Below, piece by piece: positions 51,009-59,343 of a stretch of 64,000 nt of DNA. Below the pieces are notes generated by a model, which saw only the letters and a list, made by a program, of their open reading frames with translations, was not told where the DNA came from and made no database searches. The translations under genes and the position numbers were made by a program. Numbering within the stretch: position 1 is the first letter of the stretch; every line of letters begins with the position of its first letter. The stretch is from Clostridiales bacterium. GTDB lineage: Bacteria; Bacillota; Clostridia; Oscillospirales; Oscillospiraceae. The stretch covers positions 75,712-139,711 of the forward strand of contig SFIL01000002.1 of assembly GCA_004556205.1 (NCBI GenBank), in the 5' to 3' direction.

Positions 51009-52154
51009 TTAGCTGTGGCGCGCAACGACATCCGCGACGGAGAAGGCGTCGAGCAACTCGTAGATATAATCGACCGTCACATCGGGGTTATTCTTCTTAA
51101 TCATCTTCTGGCTGATCTCTTCCTTCGTGTAGATCGGCGTAGAGCCAAGGAAGAACTCGGTGTACTGCGCAGCCTCATCTGCGGAAGTCAGCTCGAGGTA
51201 CGGAGTAATGATGATGGTAGCGCCGTCCTCGTTGATCGGCGTACCGAGCACCTTGTTGACCAGAATAACTGTAGACATCAGCGGGTCGATCTGCTGCTGG
51301 CCGCCGTAGGAAACATGGAAGGAACCCTCTGCGAGATAATCGCCCATGGTGGAGTCGAAGTCAATTCTGCCGACAATGACCTCGCCTGCCTTGCCGTTGT
51401 CCGCCAGCGCCTTTTCAATGGTGGGCAGTGCGGACGGACAATAGGTGCCGAGCAGCAGGATGCCGTCCATCTCGGGATAAGCGGCGATATAGCTGTTGAT
51501 CGTCTTGGTCATGTCAGTAGTCACGGTGATGCCATAGGTTGTGTTCAGAAGATTGATGCCGGTCTCCTGCACGCCCTTTGCAGCGCCCTTGTCGCGGAGG
51601 TCAGAAGAGGTATCGCCCTTGGCGATGTTAATGCAGCAGAGGTTCTCAACGCCCATTTCCGCCATCTTCTTTACAATGTTCGCGGCACAGGCTTCGTCAT
51701 CCTCATTGCAGCCGCCTGCAAACCACTTGGAAGCGTAGATCTGCGCACGGATGTCGTCGTCGCTGATGGTGCGGAACATGGTCGCCCAGTAGACGCCCGC
51801 TTCAGCACACATTGCATCGACCGTCGGGAGCATGGAGTCAGAGGCAGGCATGAACAAGATGCCATCAACATCGCGGCTGATCAGCTCGGTGATGTTGTTG
51901 ATGAGGTTGTCCGCAGTCAGGTCGGTCTGCACCGTGATGAGCTCGCCGCCGGCAGCCTCAACCGCAACCTTAACGCTCTCGTAGATAGAGATCCATGTGG
52001 CGTCGGTGTTGGCTGTGTCCCAAGGGAAGCCGATTGTAAAGGAAGCATCTGTTTTTCCGCCTGTCTCGTCGGGCTTGTCCGCGTCATCGGAGCAGCCGAC
52101 AAACAAACAGGCAACCATTGCCAGAGTCAGAATGAGTGCAATCAGTTTTTTCAT
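51009..52154 (-). CDS. Substrate-binding lipoprotein of the accessory ABC importer
   Basis: A 381-residue precursor: MKK start, hydrophobic core and lipobox LFVGC near residue 20, then a short Asp/Glu linker and a type I periplasmic-binding domain. FTIGFPWDTANTDATW begins the mature fold near 38, followed by DVDGILFMPASDSM near 95, INIAKGDTSSDLRDKGA near 180 and VGRIDFDSTMGDYL near 260. An acidic DEDDEA-like stretch and extra cysteines near 150-175 are unusual. ATG at 52154 follows GGAGGAGAT. The ligand is unknown; the operon suggests a nucleoside or N-glycoside. Confidence 0.91.
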   Translation of the reverse strand: MKKLIALILTLAMVACLFVGCSDDADKPDETGGKTDASFTIGFPWDTANTDATWISIYESVKVAVEAAGGELITVQTDLTADNLINNITELISRDVDGILFMPASDSMLPTVDAMCAEAGVYWATMFRTISDDDIRAQIYASKWFAGGCNEDDEACAANIVKKMAEMGVENLCCINIAKGDTSSDLRDKGAAKGVQETGINLLNTTYGITVTTDMTKTINSYIAAYPEMDGILLLGTYCPSALPTIEKALADNGKAGEVIVGRIDFDSTMGDYLAEGSFHVSYGGQQQIDPLMSTVILVNKVLGTPINEDGATIIITPYLELTSADEAAQYTEFFLGSTPIYTKEEISQKMIKKNNPDVTVDYIYELLDAFSVADVVARHS

Positions 52155-52199
52155 TTTTATCTCCTCCAAATTATTTATTCACAGGGTTTGCCCTGTAAA

Positions 52200-53159
52200 T
52201 TACTTGATTACCGCAGAGTTCTTGCGGTCGAACGAAAGGACGACGACAACGGTCAGGATAACCCCCTGTACAATCTGCTGCGTCATACCGTTGATGCCCG
52301 TTAGCGACATACCGCTTTTCAGCACGGCCATTGCAACGCTGCCCACAACAGCGGAACGGAAGCGCACGACCCAACCGCCGGTAAGCGGCATTCCACCGAA
52401 GAGAACCGCCAGGAGCACATCGAACTCAAAGGCGTTGCCCGTTCCCGACGAGGCAGTGCAACCGCGGATCAAAGTAAAGAAGCCGACCAATCCGCAAACA
52501 ACACCCGACAGCACAAACGCCAGTAAGCGCACACGCTTGACGGAAACGCCGGACTGTCTTGCCGCCTCCTTCGACGAACCAACCGCGCGGCAATGCTTAC
52601 CGTAAGCGCAATGCTCAAACAAAAAGTAAAGCACTGCAAGCAACACGAGGAAGGTCACGATCTTGACCCAATCCGCATCAAACGCCCGCATTGCAATCGG
52701 AACACCGACCGAGCCGTTGAGCAGCCAAGTGGTCAGTCCGCGGCAGATAAAGGACATTGCCAGTGTGCCGATAAATGACTCAACACGCAGATGTGCGATG
52801 GCAAAACCGTTGAGAAAACCAATCAGCAGTCCCGCGAGCAATGCAGCTGGCAGGATCAGCCACAGGCTGAGCTTCGCGGCAAAAGCGCCTGCCATAGCAG
52901 AAAAGCCGACGATCGCACCCACGGAGAGATCCAACTCCCCGAGTGCCATAACAAAGGTAAATGCCATTGCGCTCAGACCGATGGTGAAGAAGTTGTTAAA
53001 AATATTCAGAAGATTTCTCTCTCCAAGCAGCTTACCGTCTGTCAGAATTTCAAACAGAACAACGACCAAGAGAAGCCCGGCAAAAGAGAAGTTATTCAGC
53101 AGTAGCGTCTTGAGCCGTGCTTTGCGGCATGATTTTTTCAGCGCAGTTTGTGTTTCCAT
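52200..53159 (-). CDS. Sugar/nucleoside ABC transporter permease 1 (RbsC-like)
   Basis: A 319-residue hydrophobic protein of the BPD_transp_2 family, closer to the standard pattern than permease 2: GELDLSVGAIVGFSAMAGA near residue 71, GFLNGFAIAHLRVESFIGTL near 115, the EAARQSGVSVKRVR loop near 198 and GGMPLTGGW near 255. GGAGG lies ten bases before ATG. It follows the ATPase gene by 16 bases and precedes the binding-protein gene. Confidence 0.92.
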   Translation of the reverse strand: METQTALKKSCRKARLKTLLLNNFSFAGLLLVVVLFEILTDGKLLGERNLLNIFNNFFTIGLSAMAFTFVMALGELDLSVGAIVGFSAMAGAFAAKLSLWLILPAALLAGLLIGFLNGFAIAHLRVESFIGTLAMSFICRGLTTWLLNGSVGVPIAMRAFDADWVKIVTFLVLLAVLYFLFEHCAYGKHCRAVGSSKEAARQSGVSVKRVRLLAFVLSGVVCGLVGFFTLIRGCTASSGTGNAFEFDVLLAVLFGGMPLTGGWVVRFRSAVVGSVAMAVLKSGMSLTGINGMTQQIVQGVILTVVVVLSFDRKNSAVIK

Positions 53160-53175
53160 TTCATGCGCACCTCCT

Positions 53176-54678
53176 TCAAATCATCTTTTGAATCAGCTTT
53201 CCCTCTGTCAGCCCGTCCTTGCGCAGAAACTCGCCGGAGATATTGCCGTCCTTCAAAAGCAGAATTCTATCAGACATACCGATCAGCTCCGGCAGCTCCT
53301 CAGAGATCAGGACGATCGAGCGTCCCTCTTTTTTCAGCTCCTCAATGAGCTGATAGATCGCCGCCTTTGTGCCGACATCAATGCCCCTGGTCGGGCAGTC
53401 AAGGATCAGAATTTCCGCTCCCTTGCCAAGCCATTTTGCAAGCACAACCTTTTGCTTATTACCGCCGCTGAGGGTGTTGCAGAAGGTATCAACGGAATTC
53501 GCCTTGACTTCCATTTTCTTTGACCATGTCTCGGCGTGTTTTCTCTGCTTCTTCAAAGAGATCGGGCCGAGTCTTTTCAGATCTCTGAGTGAGGGCAGGC
53601 AAATATTGTCTTTGACGCTGCACACCAACATCATGGATTCCGTATCGCGGTTCTTTGAAACATAAGCCATGTTGTGTTTCACCGCCCATGACGAATTCTT
53701 TACTTTTTCTTTCCCGTCCTTCAGGACCTCTCCGGAGGACGGCGTGATCAAGCCGAACATCGCTTTTCCGAGGGTGTGCATACCGCAGTCGCTCAGACCG
53801 CCGATGCCGAGGATCTCGCCCTTATGCAACGCGAGCGTCGCATTTTTTACCTCACCTGCAGTCACACCGCGCATTTCCAGCACGATCTCATCGCTGATAT
53901 TCTCGCCGGAATCCTCACGATAATAATGCCCCGAAAGCTCTCTGCCGATCATGAGCTGGCGAATCCCCTCTGCGGAGAAGTTCTCTTTCTTCAAATTCGC
54001 TGTCAGCACACCATCGCGCAGGATCGTGAGCGAATCACACATTCGCATAATCTCGTCAATATCATGAGAAATAAACAGCACAGCGCCGCCGCTGTCGCGA
54101 ACCTTGTGCATTAAGCGGTAAAGGATCTCTCGACCAGAGATAGAAAGCGCAGTCGTTGTCTCGTCCACCACCCAAAGCTTCGGTTGCGCATAGAGCGCTC
54201 GGGCAAGCTCGACCAGCTTTCTGTCCTCAAAGGAAAGCGTGTCAATCATTTCCGCCGGGTCAATATTCGTGACGCCGATGTTCTCCAGCGCTCTTCTAGC
54301 CTCGGCATTCATTTTCCGCACATTCAAAACGCCGTGCTGCACAAACATGGCTTCTTTGCCGAAAAAGATGTTTGCCGCAATAGAAATCTTCGGAATCGTT
54401 CCCTGTTCCTGCACAACCATGCTGATGCCGTGATTCATTGCATCGACTGTGTTGCCGGGATGATATTCTTCACCGCAAAGGAACATTTTACCGCTGTCAT
54501 ATTTCTGCATGCCCGCTGCAATGGAGGAGAAGGTTGATTTTCCCGAACCGTTCTCTCCAACCAAGCCTCGGATTTCGCCGCCGCATATCTCAATATCAAA
54601 GTCCGCCAACGCCCGCACCTGTCCAAAGCTCTTGCAAATCTTTTCGGCTCTGAACAGACACTTTTCAGGATCCCGCAT
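53176..54678 (-). CDS. Sugar/nucleoside ABC transporter ATPase, two nucleotide-binding domains
   Basis: The 500-residue motor of the accessory importer. Domain 1 has Walker A GENGSGKSTFSS near residue 40 and the VVDETTTALS Walker B near 160, where the family's DEPT reads DETT. Domain 2 has a degenerate Walker A GGLSDCGMHTLG near 285, signature LSGGNKQKVVLAKWL near 395 and LDCPTRGIDVG near 420, again with DEPT changed. ATG at 54678 with GAGG is preferred to 54693. It is the first gene after the promoter at 54724-54752. Confidence 0.91.
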   Translation of the reverse strand: MRDPEKCLFRAEKICKSFGQVRALADFDIEICGGEIRGLVGENGSGKSTFSSIAAGMQKYDSGKMFLCGEEYHPGNTVDAMNHGISMVVQEQGTIPKISIAANIFFGKEAMFVQHGVLNVRKMNAEARRALENIGVTNIDPAEMIDTLSFEDRKLVELARALYAQPKLWVVDETTTALSISGREILYRLMHKVRDSGGAVLFISHDIDEIMRMCDSLTILRDGVLTANLKKENFSAEGIRQLMIGRELSGHYYREDSGENISDEIVLEMRGVTAGEVKNATLALHKGEILGIGGLSDCGMHTLGKAMFGLITPSSGEVLKDGKEKVKNSSWAVKHNMAYVSKNRDTESMMLVCSVKDNICLPSLRDLKRLGPISLKKQRKHAETWSKKMEVKANSVDTFCNTLSGGNKQKVVLAKWLGKGAEILILDCPTRGIDVGTKAAIYQLIEELKKEGRSIVLISEELPELIGMSDRILLLKDGNISGEFLRKDGLTEGKLIQKMI

Positions 54679-54723
54679 GATCGCGCACCTCACTTAGACT
54701 CAAGTGTTTTTGTTTCTATCTTC

Positions 54724-54752
54724 ATTATACGGATCGACTGCAAAACAAAAAA
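54724..54752 (-). promoter_or_regulatory. Promoter of the accessory operon, weak -35
   Basis: A perfect TATAAT (54724-54729) has only an A/T tract (TTTTTT/TTTTTG) in the -35 position at 16-17 bases. A good -10 with a poor -35 is the usual layout for activator-dependent promoters and fits control by the adjacent AraC-type response regulator. Confidence 0.6.
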
Positions 54753-54766
54753 GATGACTTTTTTCA

Positions 54767-54782
54767 TTTTTTGTTCAAAAAA
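54767..54782. promoter_or_regulatory. Candidate activator-binding dyad upstream of the accessory operon
   Basis: TTTTTTG, TT, CAAAAAA: a 16-base dyad centred about 57 bases before the predicted transcript start. The location suits an AraC-type activator, but the low complexity of the sequence makes chance occurrence possible. Confidence 0.35.
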
Positions 54783-54785
54783 CAA

Positions 54786-54825
54786 ATCAAAAAAACTCCG
54801 CCTCACAAAAAGTGAAGCGGAATTT
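54786..54825 (-). terminator. Terminator after the histidine-kinase gene
   Basis: TTCCGCTTCAC and GTGAGGCGGAG flank a T5 loop and are followed by TTTTTTT on the minus strand, 20 bases after the kinase stop. It separates the regulatory genes from the transport operon. Confidence 0.88.
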
Positions 54826-54843
54826 TGTACACTTTGCACAATT

Positions 54844-56565
54844 TCATTTCGTAGGGAAAAGGATCGTGATCGTTGTTCCCTGCCCGAGCGCACTTTGGAT
54901 CGTCATGCCGTCGGCGCTGCCGTAGAGATAGTACAGTCTGGCGCGGATATTGGAAAGACCGATCTTATTTCCGCGTTCCTCGGGCAGCTTGACCGCTCTG
55001 CGCACTTGCTCCAGACGCGCCTTATCCATGCCCGCACCGTTATCCGAAACACGCAGCAGAATCCCTTGTTCCGTTTTTTCTATGCTGATTCGGATCTCGC
55101 CGTTGATCTCGCCGCTTTCTTCATTGATAAGACCATGAAACAGGGAGTTCTCCACCAACGGCTGGATCATATTCTTCGGGATCTGCTCCTCTCGCAGCAT
55201 CTCCTCCACCTGCCAGCAAAACTGCAAATCGCCACCGTACATAAAGCGCTGTATCACGATATACTGCTCGACCACACGGATCTCGTTTGCGATTGAGTCG
55301 GTAATCTCAATATCGTTGACGCGGAGGCGATCGCGAAGGATTGTCATCAGGGCAGTATTCACGGTAATCACATCGTCGCAGCGTCCTTTTCGCGCAAGAT
55401 AATTGATGCTGTTGATGGTATTGCAGATGAAGTGCGGATCGATCTGGCTGATCAGCAGACTGAATTTTGTCTGCTGCTCTCTGCGCTCCTTCTCCGCGAT
55501 CAGCGCAATACTGTTTTGCAGATCGTCGAGCATCTTATTGTAAGACTGCTGCAGCAGCCCGATTTCATCGTTGCTACCGATAGGCACCTTTTGGGAGAGA
55601 TTTCCCTTGGCAGCACCGTCCATCGTATGAGACAGCGCTATGATCGGCTGCATCATCGCGCCGAGGCTTCTTGACAAAACCGCAAGAATAAGGATCAGAA
55701 AGATCGTAAGAGCAAGCATCAAACCGAGTGAATACGGTGCCAGAGAGTGGAGGATTGTGGCATCGGAAACAAAGGATGTAATGCTCCATTTGCTTGTCAC
55801 GCCTTTTCTGACCATCGCAGTGCCGCCGTCGGTTTTGATCCTGTCCGAAAGCGCGGCATCCGGCGTAACCGCAGCCGTCCTGTCCGCCCACTTTTCATCT
55901 CCCGCACTGTAGAAGATATTCCCTTCGGAATCCCGCAGCAAATAATAATCAAAGTTATTGTCTCCGATCACGCTGACATCATACAGCGTATCGTTCAGCG
56001 TTGCAAAAACGACAAAGGTACACCACTGGTTGTTCTGATAAAAATTCCGTGCGTAGGCAACCGTGTAATACCTGACATGGTTAAGCGTCACCTCATATAC
56101 CGGAGAAAGCCTGCGGCCGAACTCCGCCTCGTGAATCCTGAGGTACCACTCGGAACTCAACATTGCATAGTCCTCGTCGCAGATTCTGCTCAGGGAATCC
56201 AGCAGCGGTATCCCGTTCACCTCGATAAACACCGCGCGCACCATGCCCTCATAGCTGGTCAAATTGTTCAGCGACAGCATGGCAATATTCTTGCTTGTCG
56301 TTGTGGGATTGGAAAAATAGCTTTGAATGCCCGCATTCTGCGCAACGGAAAGGGCGAGGTTCTCCGTATAGTTTTCTAAAAAGGTCAGCGTATTTTCCAT
56401 ACGCCGCACGATTTCCTCATTGCCGTTCTCTGCCATTTTTACGGCGCGATCCTGTAAGGAGGGGATCCATGCCACGGCAGAAATGACCAGTGAAATAAAG
56501 AAGGTGCATATTCCGACCTGAACAATGCGCTTTGTGATCTGCTTGCGGATCGACTTTCGTTTCAT
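54844..56565 (-). CDS. YesM-type sensor histidine kinase
   Basis: A membrane sensor that phosphorylates the adjacent response regulator. The 573-residue protein has a first transmembrane helix near residues 12-32, a 250-residue extracytoplasmic sensor domain, a second helix near 283-308, a HAMP segment (PIIALSHTMDGAAKGNLSQK) and the YesM-type kinase core with the phosphoacceptor in QIDPHFICNTINSINYL near 375. The ATP lid has MIQPLVENSLFHGL, VSDNGAGMD and IGLSNIRARL. The start overlaps the response-regulator stop by four bases. Such kinases usually sense sugars, directly or with a binding protein. Confidence 0.94.
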   Translation of the reverse strand: MKRKSIRKQITKRIVQVGICTFFISLVISAVAWIPSLQDRAVKMAENGNEEIVRRMENTLTFLENYTENLALSVAQNAGIQSYFSNPTTTSKNIAMLSLNNLTSYEGMVRAVFIEVNGIPLLDSLSRICDEDYAMLSSEWYLRIHEAEFGRRLSPVYEVTLNHVRYYTVAYARNFYQNNQWCTFVVFATLNDTLYDVSVIGDNNFDYYLLRDSEGNIFYSAGDEKWADRTAAVTPDAALSDRIKTDGGTAMVRKGVTSKWSITSFVSDATILHSLAPYSLGLMLALTIFLILILAVLSRSLGAMMQPIIALSHTMDGAAKGNLSQKVPIGSNDEIGLLQQSYNKMLDDLQNSIALIAEKERREQQTKFSLLISQIDPHFICNTINSINYLARKGRCDDVITVNTALMTILRDRLRVNDIEITDSIANEIRVVEQYIVIQRFMYGGDLQFCWQVEEMLREEQIPKNMIQPLVENSLFHGLINEESGEINGEIRISIEKTEQGILLRVSDNGAGMDKARLEQVRRAVKLPEERGNKIGLSNIRARLYYLYGSADGMTIQSALGQGTTITILFPTK

Positions 56566-58121
56566 TCGTCCGACCTCCCGCCTTTTCTGTATTCTGCGGG
56601 ATACATACCGACCTTTTTAAAAAACACCTGGCTGAAATACTGGCTTGTCTGATAGCCGACCGCCGTACAGATCTCATAGATCTTCGCGTGACCCTTTTGC
56701 AGCAGCCGTTTCGCCGCCTCGATGCGGACATCGGTGATGTAATTCTTCAAGGTCACTCCCGTTTCCTGCTTGAACAGCGCGCACAGATAACCGACACTGA
56801 TATGCAGACTGTCGGCAATGTCGTTGAGTGAAAGCTCCGCATCGGCATAATGCGAATGTACAAAGGCAATAGCGTCGTTAACTGTTCTGGAATATGCGTT
56901 TGCCCGCTGCGTGTCCAGCAGAGAGAGCAGCTCAGCAGTCTTTTCCGTTAGCCATTGACAGATGCTCTCCGCGTTCATCCATTGCTCCCAATGGTTCTCC
57001 GCGCTGAGATCCGGCCGGAGCAGGCGTTCCGGCAGCGCTTCAATCCGCCGCGCAAGGGTAAAGTATACCTCGCGGGAGATCTCAAGCAGCACACGGCGGT
57101 CAGCACAAGCAATGATTGCATCATACAACACTCTGAGAAAAGCAGCAGCAGCCTTCGCATCTCCTTTCTCGAGGATCGCCGCAAATTCGGACGTATCAAA
57201 GTTCGGTGCCGGTGCATCACAATGCGGCAGTCGTTCCAGCAGGATCAGGGAATGCTCCCGCATAAAATACTTTGCGGAAAAAACGCGCGGGTTGTTTTGG
57301 AGGAAGCGCCGAAGCTCGTAAAAAGTCATTGGACGCATTGCCAAATAGAGGGTAAAAGACGCCTTACTCTTTTCCTGAAGCAGGCTTTGCACTAAAGCGG
57401 AGCTTCTGTTCAAGCAGTCATAGGTACGGAAAGCGGAATTGTCCCGCGTCTCCAGCACAAGGAGTGTCCTGCTGTCGGAAAGTGTACTCGCACAGACAAA
57501 GGTCAGGTCGGGATAATTCACTCCGCGCAGGAGCTGCTTCAGTTCTGCCTGCGGGAGGCGGTGCATCGGCAGTTCTTGAGCACCGTTGAACATGACAGGT
57601 GCGTTCTGCTCCACTACCATAAATGCGAACTGTTTTCTGAGCATCATCTCCGCCTCGGCTGAAACCGGTGCGTCAGGGAGTACAAAGAACGTTTCGATCA
57701 TTGTATCCGTAAGGATATTTCGATTCTTTGTCTGCTTTTCCGCCAAATCGCGCAGCTTTGCAAGCAGCGTTTCCAAGCTGTAGGGCGTGATCTCGCTTTT
57801 TATAATATAGTCGGTGATCCCCTGCTGGATCGCAGAACGGGCATAGGAAAAATCCTCATAAGCCGTCAGGAGCAAAAGCAGCACCTGTTGATCTACCTCA
57901 CGAATTCTTCGAATCAACTCGATCCCGTCCATGATCGGCATTTTAATGTCCGTGATGATAATTTGCGGACGAAGTTGCATAAACTTTGTAAACGCCTGCG
58001 CACCGTTAAACGCAGTAGCGACGATCTCAAAGCCAAGCGCTTCCCAGTCTACAATCGTGCAAAGATCCTCGATGGCAAGGCGCTCATCGTCCACGATCAT
58101 GATCCTGATCGCATTCTGCAT
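56562..58121 (-). CDS. YesN-type response regulator with AraC DNA-binding domain
   Basis: About 519 residues. The receiver domain at the N-terminus has IMIVDDERLAIEDL and the phosphoacceptor Asp in IIITDIKMPIMDG near residue 48, with AYEDFSYA and TDYIIKSE later. The middle 280 residues are a variable region. The C-terminus is an AraC double helix-turn-helix (LSLNDIADSLHISVGYLCAL and KIYEICTAVGYQTSQYFSQV). The start at 58121 is preferred for RBS spacing; ATG at 58133 or 58151 is possible. It is paired with the YesM-type kinase and probably activates the downstream transport operon. Confidence 0.93.
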   Translation of the reverse strand: MQNAIRIMIVDDERLAIEDLCTIVDWEALGFEIVATAFNGAQAFTKFMQLRPQIIITDIKMPIMDGIELIRRIREVDQQVLLLLLTAYEDFSYARSAIQQGITDYIIKSEITPYSLETLLAKLRDLAEKQTKNRNILTDTMIETFFVLPDAPVSAEAEMMLRKQFAFMVVEQNAPVMFNGAQELPMHRLPQAELKQLLRGVNYPDLTFVCASTLSDSRTLLVLETRDNSAFRTYDCLNRSSALVQSLLQEKSKASFTLYLAMRPMTFYELRRFLQNNPRVFSAKYFMREHSLILLERLPHCDAPAPNFDTSEFAAILEKGDAKAAAAFLRVLYDAIIACADRRVLLEISREVYFTLARRIEALPERLLRPDLSAENHWEQWMNAESICQWLTEKTAELLSLLDTQRANAYSRTVNDAIAFVHSHYADAELSLNDIADSLHISVGYLCALFKQETGVTLKNYITDVRIEAAKRLLQKGHAKIYEICTAVGYQTSQYFSQVFFKKVGMYPAEYRKGGRSDE

Positions 58122-58192
58122 TCTTTCTATCATCCTTTCTCTCTGCATCACGCAGCCAATATGCCGCTCAGCGGATCGTAATCTCCTTTTCT

Positions 58193-58221
58193 AAAATAGC
58201 AAACAGCATACCGATTGTCAA
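58193..58221 (-). promoter_or_regulatory. Promoter of the two-component genes
   Basis: TTGACA (58216-58221), 17 bases, TATTTT (58193-58198) on the minus strand, 42 to 72 bases before the possible response-regulator starts. The remainder of the gap (58222-58425) is A/T-rich, and I see no gene in it. Confidence 0.75.
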
Positions 58222-58425
58222 GGCAGGGTTCGTCAATCAGACTTTTTATCCGTTATTGCTCCTGCCATACTACAAGTTGATTTTCTGCTGCAAACAGAAA
58301 CAAAATGCAAATGTTCATCCGGCAGGTCTGCTATGAGAAATTACCAAAAAAGAACAGCAAAGTGCTACCAAATATAGACAGATGCACAAACTTTTCCCAC
58401 AGGACAAATTTTCTCCAATTTCCTC

Positions 58426-58461
58426 TTTACTTTCTTTCACTAATGTGCTAATTTATTAGTG
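58426..58461 (+). promoter_or_regulatory. Candidate promoter and dyad before the amino-acid transporter
   Basis: TTTACT (58426-58431) and TAATTT (58449-58454) are 17 bases apart on the plus strand. The inverted repeat CACTAAT...ATTAGTG (58438-58461) surrounds the -10, so a repressor bound there would block initiation. Confidence 0.5.
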
Positions 58462-58482
58462 CAGTAAATCGTTAAAGAAACA

Positions 58483-58533
58483 CTTGGGAATTTCGTTGAG
58501 CGACGCACCCGATTTGTTCGGAGGTTCCCTAAG
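58483..58533 (+). promoter_or_regulatory. Possible structured RNA leader (three-way junction)
   Basis: CTTGGGAA (58483-58490) can pair with TTCCCTAAG (58525-58533, one bulge), enclosing two short hairpins, TCG/CGA and CCGA/TCGG. It ends four bases before the AAGGAG ribosome site. I recognise no known riboswitch consensus in it. It may be only a stabilising 5' hairpin. Confidence 0.35.
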
Positions 58534-58550
58534 AAAAGGAGAGTATGAAA

Positions 58551-59339
58551 ATGAAAAAGAACTGCAAACGTCTCGCCATGCTGACCGCACTGATCCTGCT
58601 TCTGTCACTCTTTAGCGCATGCAGCAAGGAGGATAAGGGATCTGACCTGGCTTATGTAAAGGAAAAAGGCGTACTGGTCATCGGCATCACCGACTTTGCT
58701 CCGATGGACTATCAGGACGCAAGCGGCAACTGGATCGGCTTCGATGCCGACCTCGCCGCCGCCTTTGCCAAATCGCTCGGAGTCAAGGCAGAGTTCGTCG
58801 AGATCAACTGGGGCACAAAGGAGCTGGAACTGGAAAACAAAGGTATTGACTGTGTTTGGAACGGCATGACCCTGACGGACGGTGTCAAGAACGCTATGAG
58901 CACCTCGAATCCCTACTGCAAGAATTCGCAGGTCGTTGTGCTCAAACAAGCGGTTGCCGCAGAATATCAGTCGGTTGACACGCTCTCTTCGCTTCGCTTC
59001 ATCGTAGAGGACGGCAGTGCGGGTGCGGAAGAGCTTGACGCACTCGGCATCTCTTACTTGGCGGCAGAGACGCAGGCAGACGCGCTTTTGGAAGTTGCGT
59101 CCGGCTCCGCAGACGCCTGTGTCATTGACCTGCTGATGGCAGGTGCGATGATCGGTGAGGGCACGAGCTATCCCGACCTTGTGTATACCGTCAGTCTCAA
59201 CTATGAGGAATACGGCGTCGGCTTCCGCAAGGGTTCCGATCTCACTGATCAACTGAATGCCTTCTTTGCGAAAAACAGCGCCCTGATTGCCGAGCTTGCG
59301 CAGACCTACGGCATTCAGGAGAACATCCTCGCCAAATAA
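58551..59339 (+). CDS. Amino-acid ABC transporter substrate-binding lipoprotein
   Basis: Binds a polar amino acid outside the membrane. The 262-residue precursor has a Lys-rich start, a hydrophobic core and lipobox LFSAC (Cys near residue 25). The SBP_bac_3 fold follows: GVLVIGITDFAPMDYQDASG near 39, WIGFDADLAAAFAKSLG near 60, DCVWNGMTLTDG near 95 and a C-terminal EYGVGFRKGSDL. ATG at 58551 has AAGGAG nine bases upstream; the ATG at 58545 is too close to it. It is the first of three transporter genes. Confidence 0.92.
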   Translation: MKKNCKRLAMLTALILLLSLFSACSKEDKGSDLAYVKEKGVLVIGITDFAPMDYQDASGNWIGFDADLAAAFAKSLGVKAEFVEINWGTKELELENKGIDCVWNGMTLTDGVKNAMSTSNPYCKNSQVVVLKQAVAAEYQSVDTLSSLRFIVEDGSAGAEELDALGISYLAAETQADALLEVASGSADACVIDLLMAGAMIGEGTSYPDLVYTVSLNYEEYGVGFRKGSDLTDQLNAFFAKNSALIAELAQTYGIQENILAK

Positions 59340-59343
59340 CGAG

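Noticed and set aside
18520..54678. Recent duplication between the two sugar ABC importers
   Set aside because: Gene order, permease number and motif details differ, so they are separate family members, not a segmental repeat.
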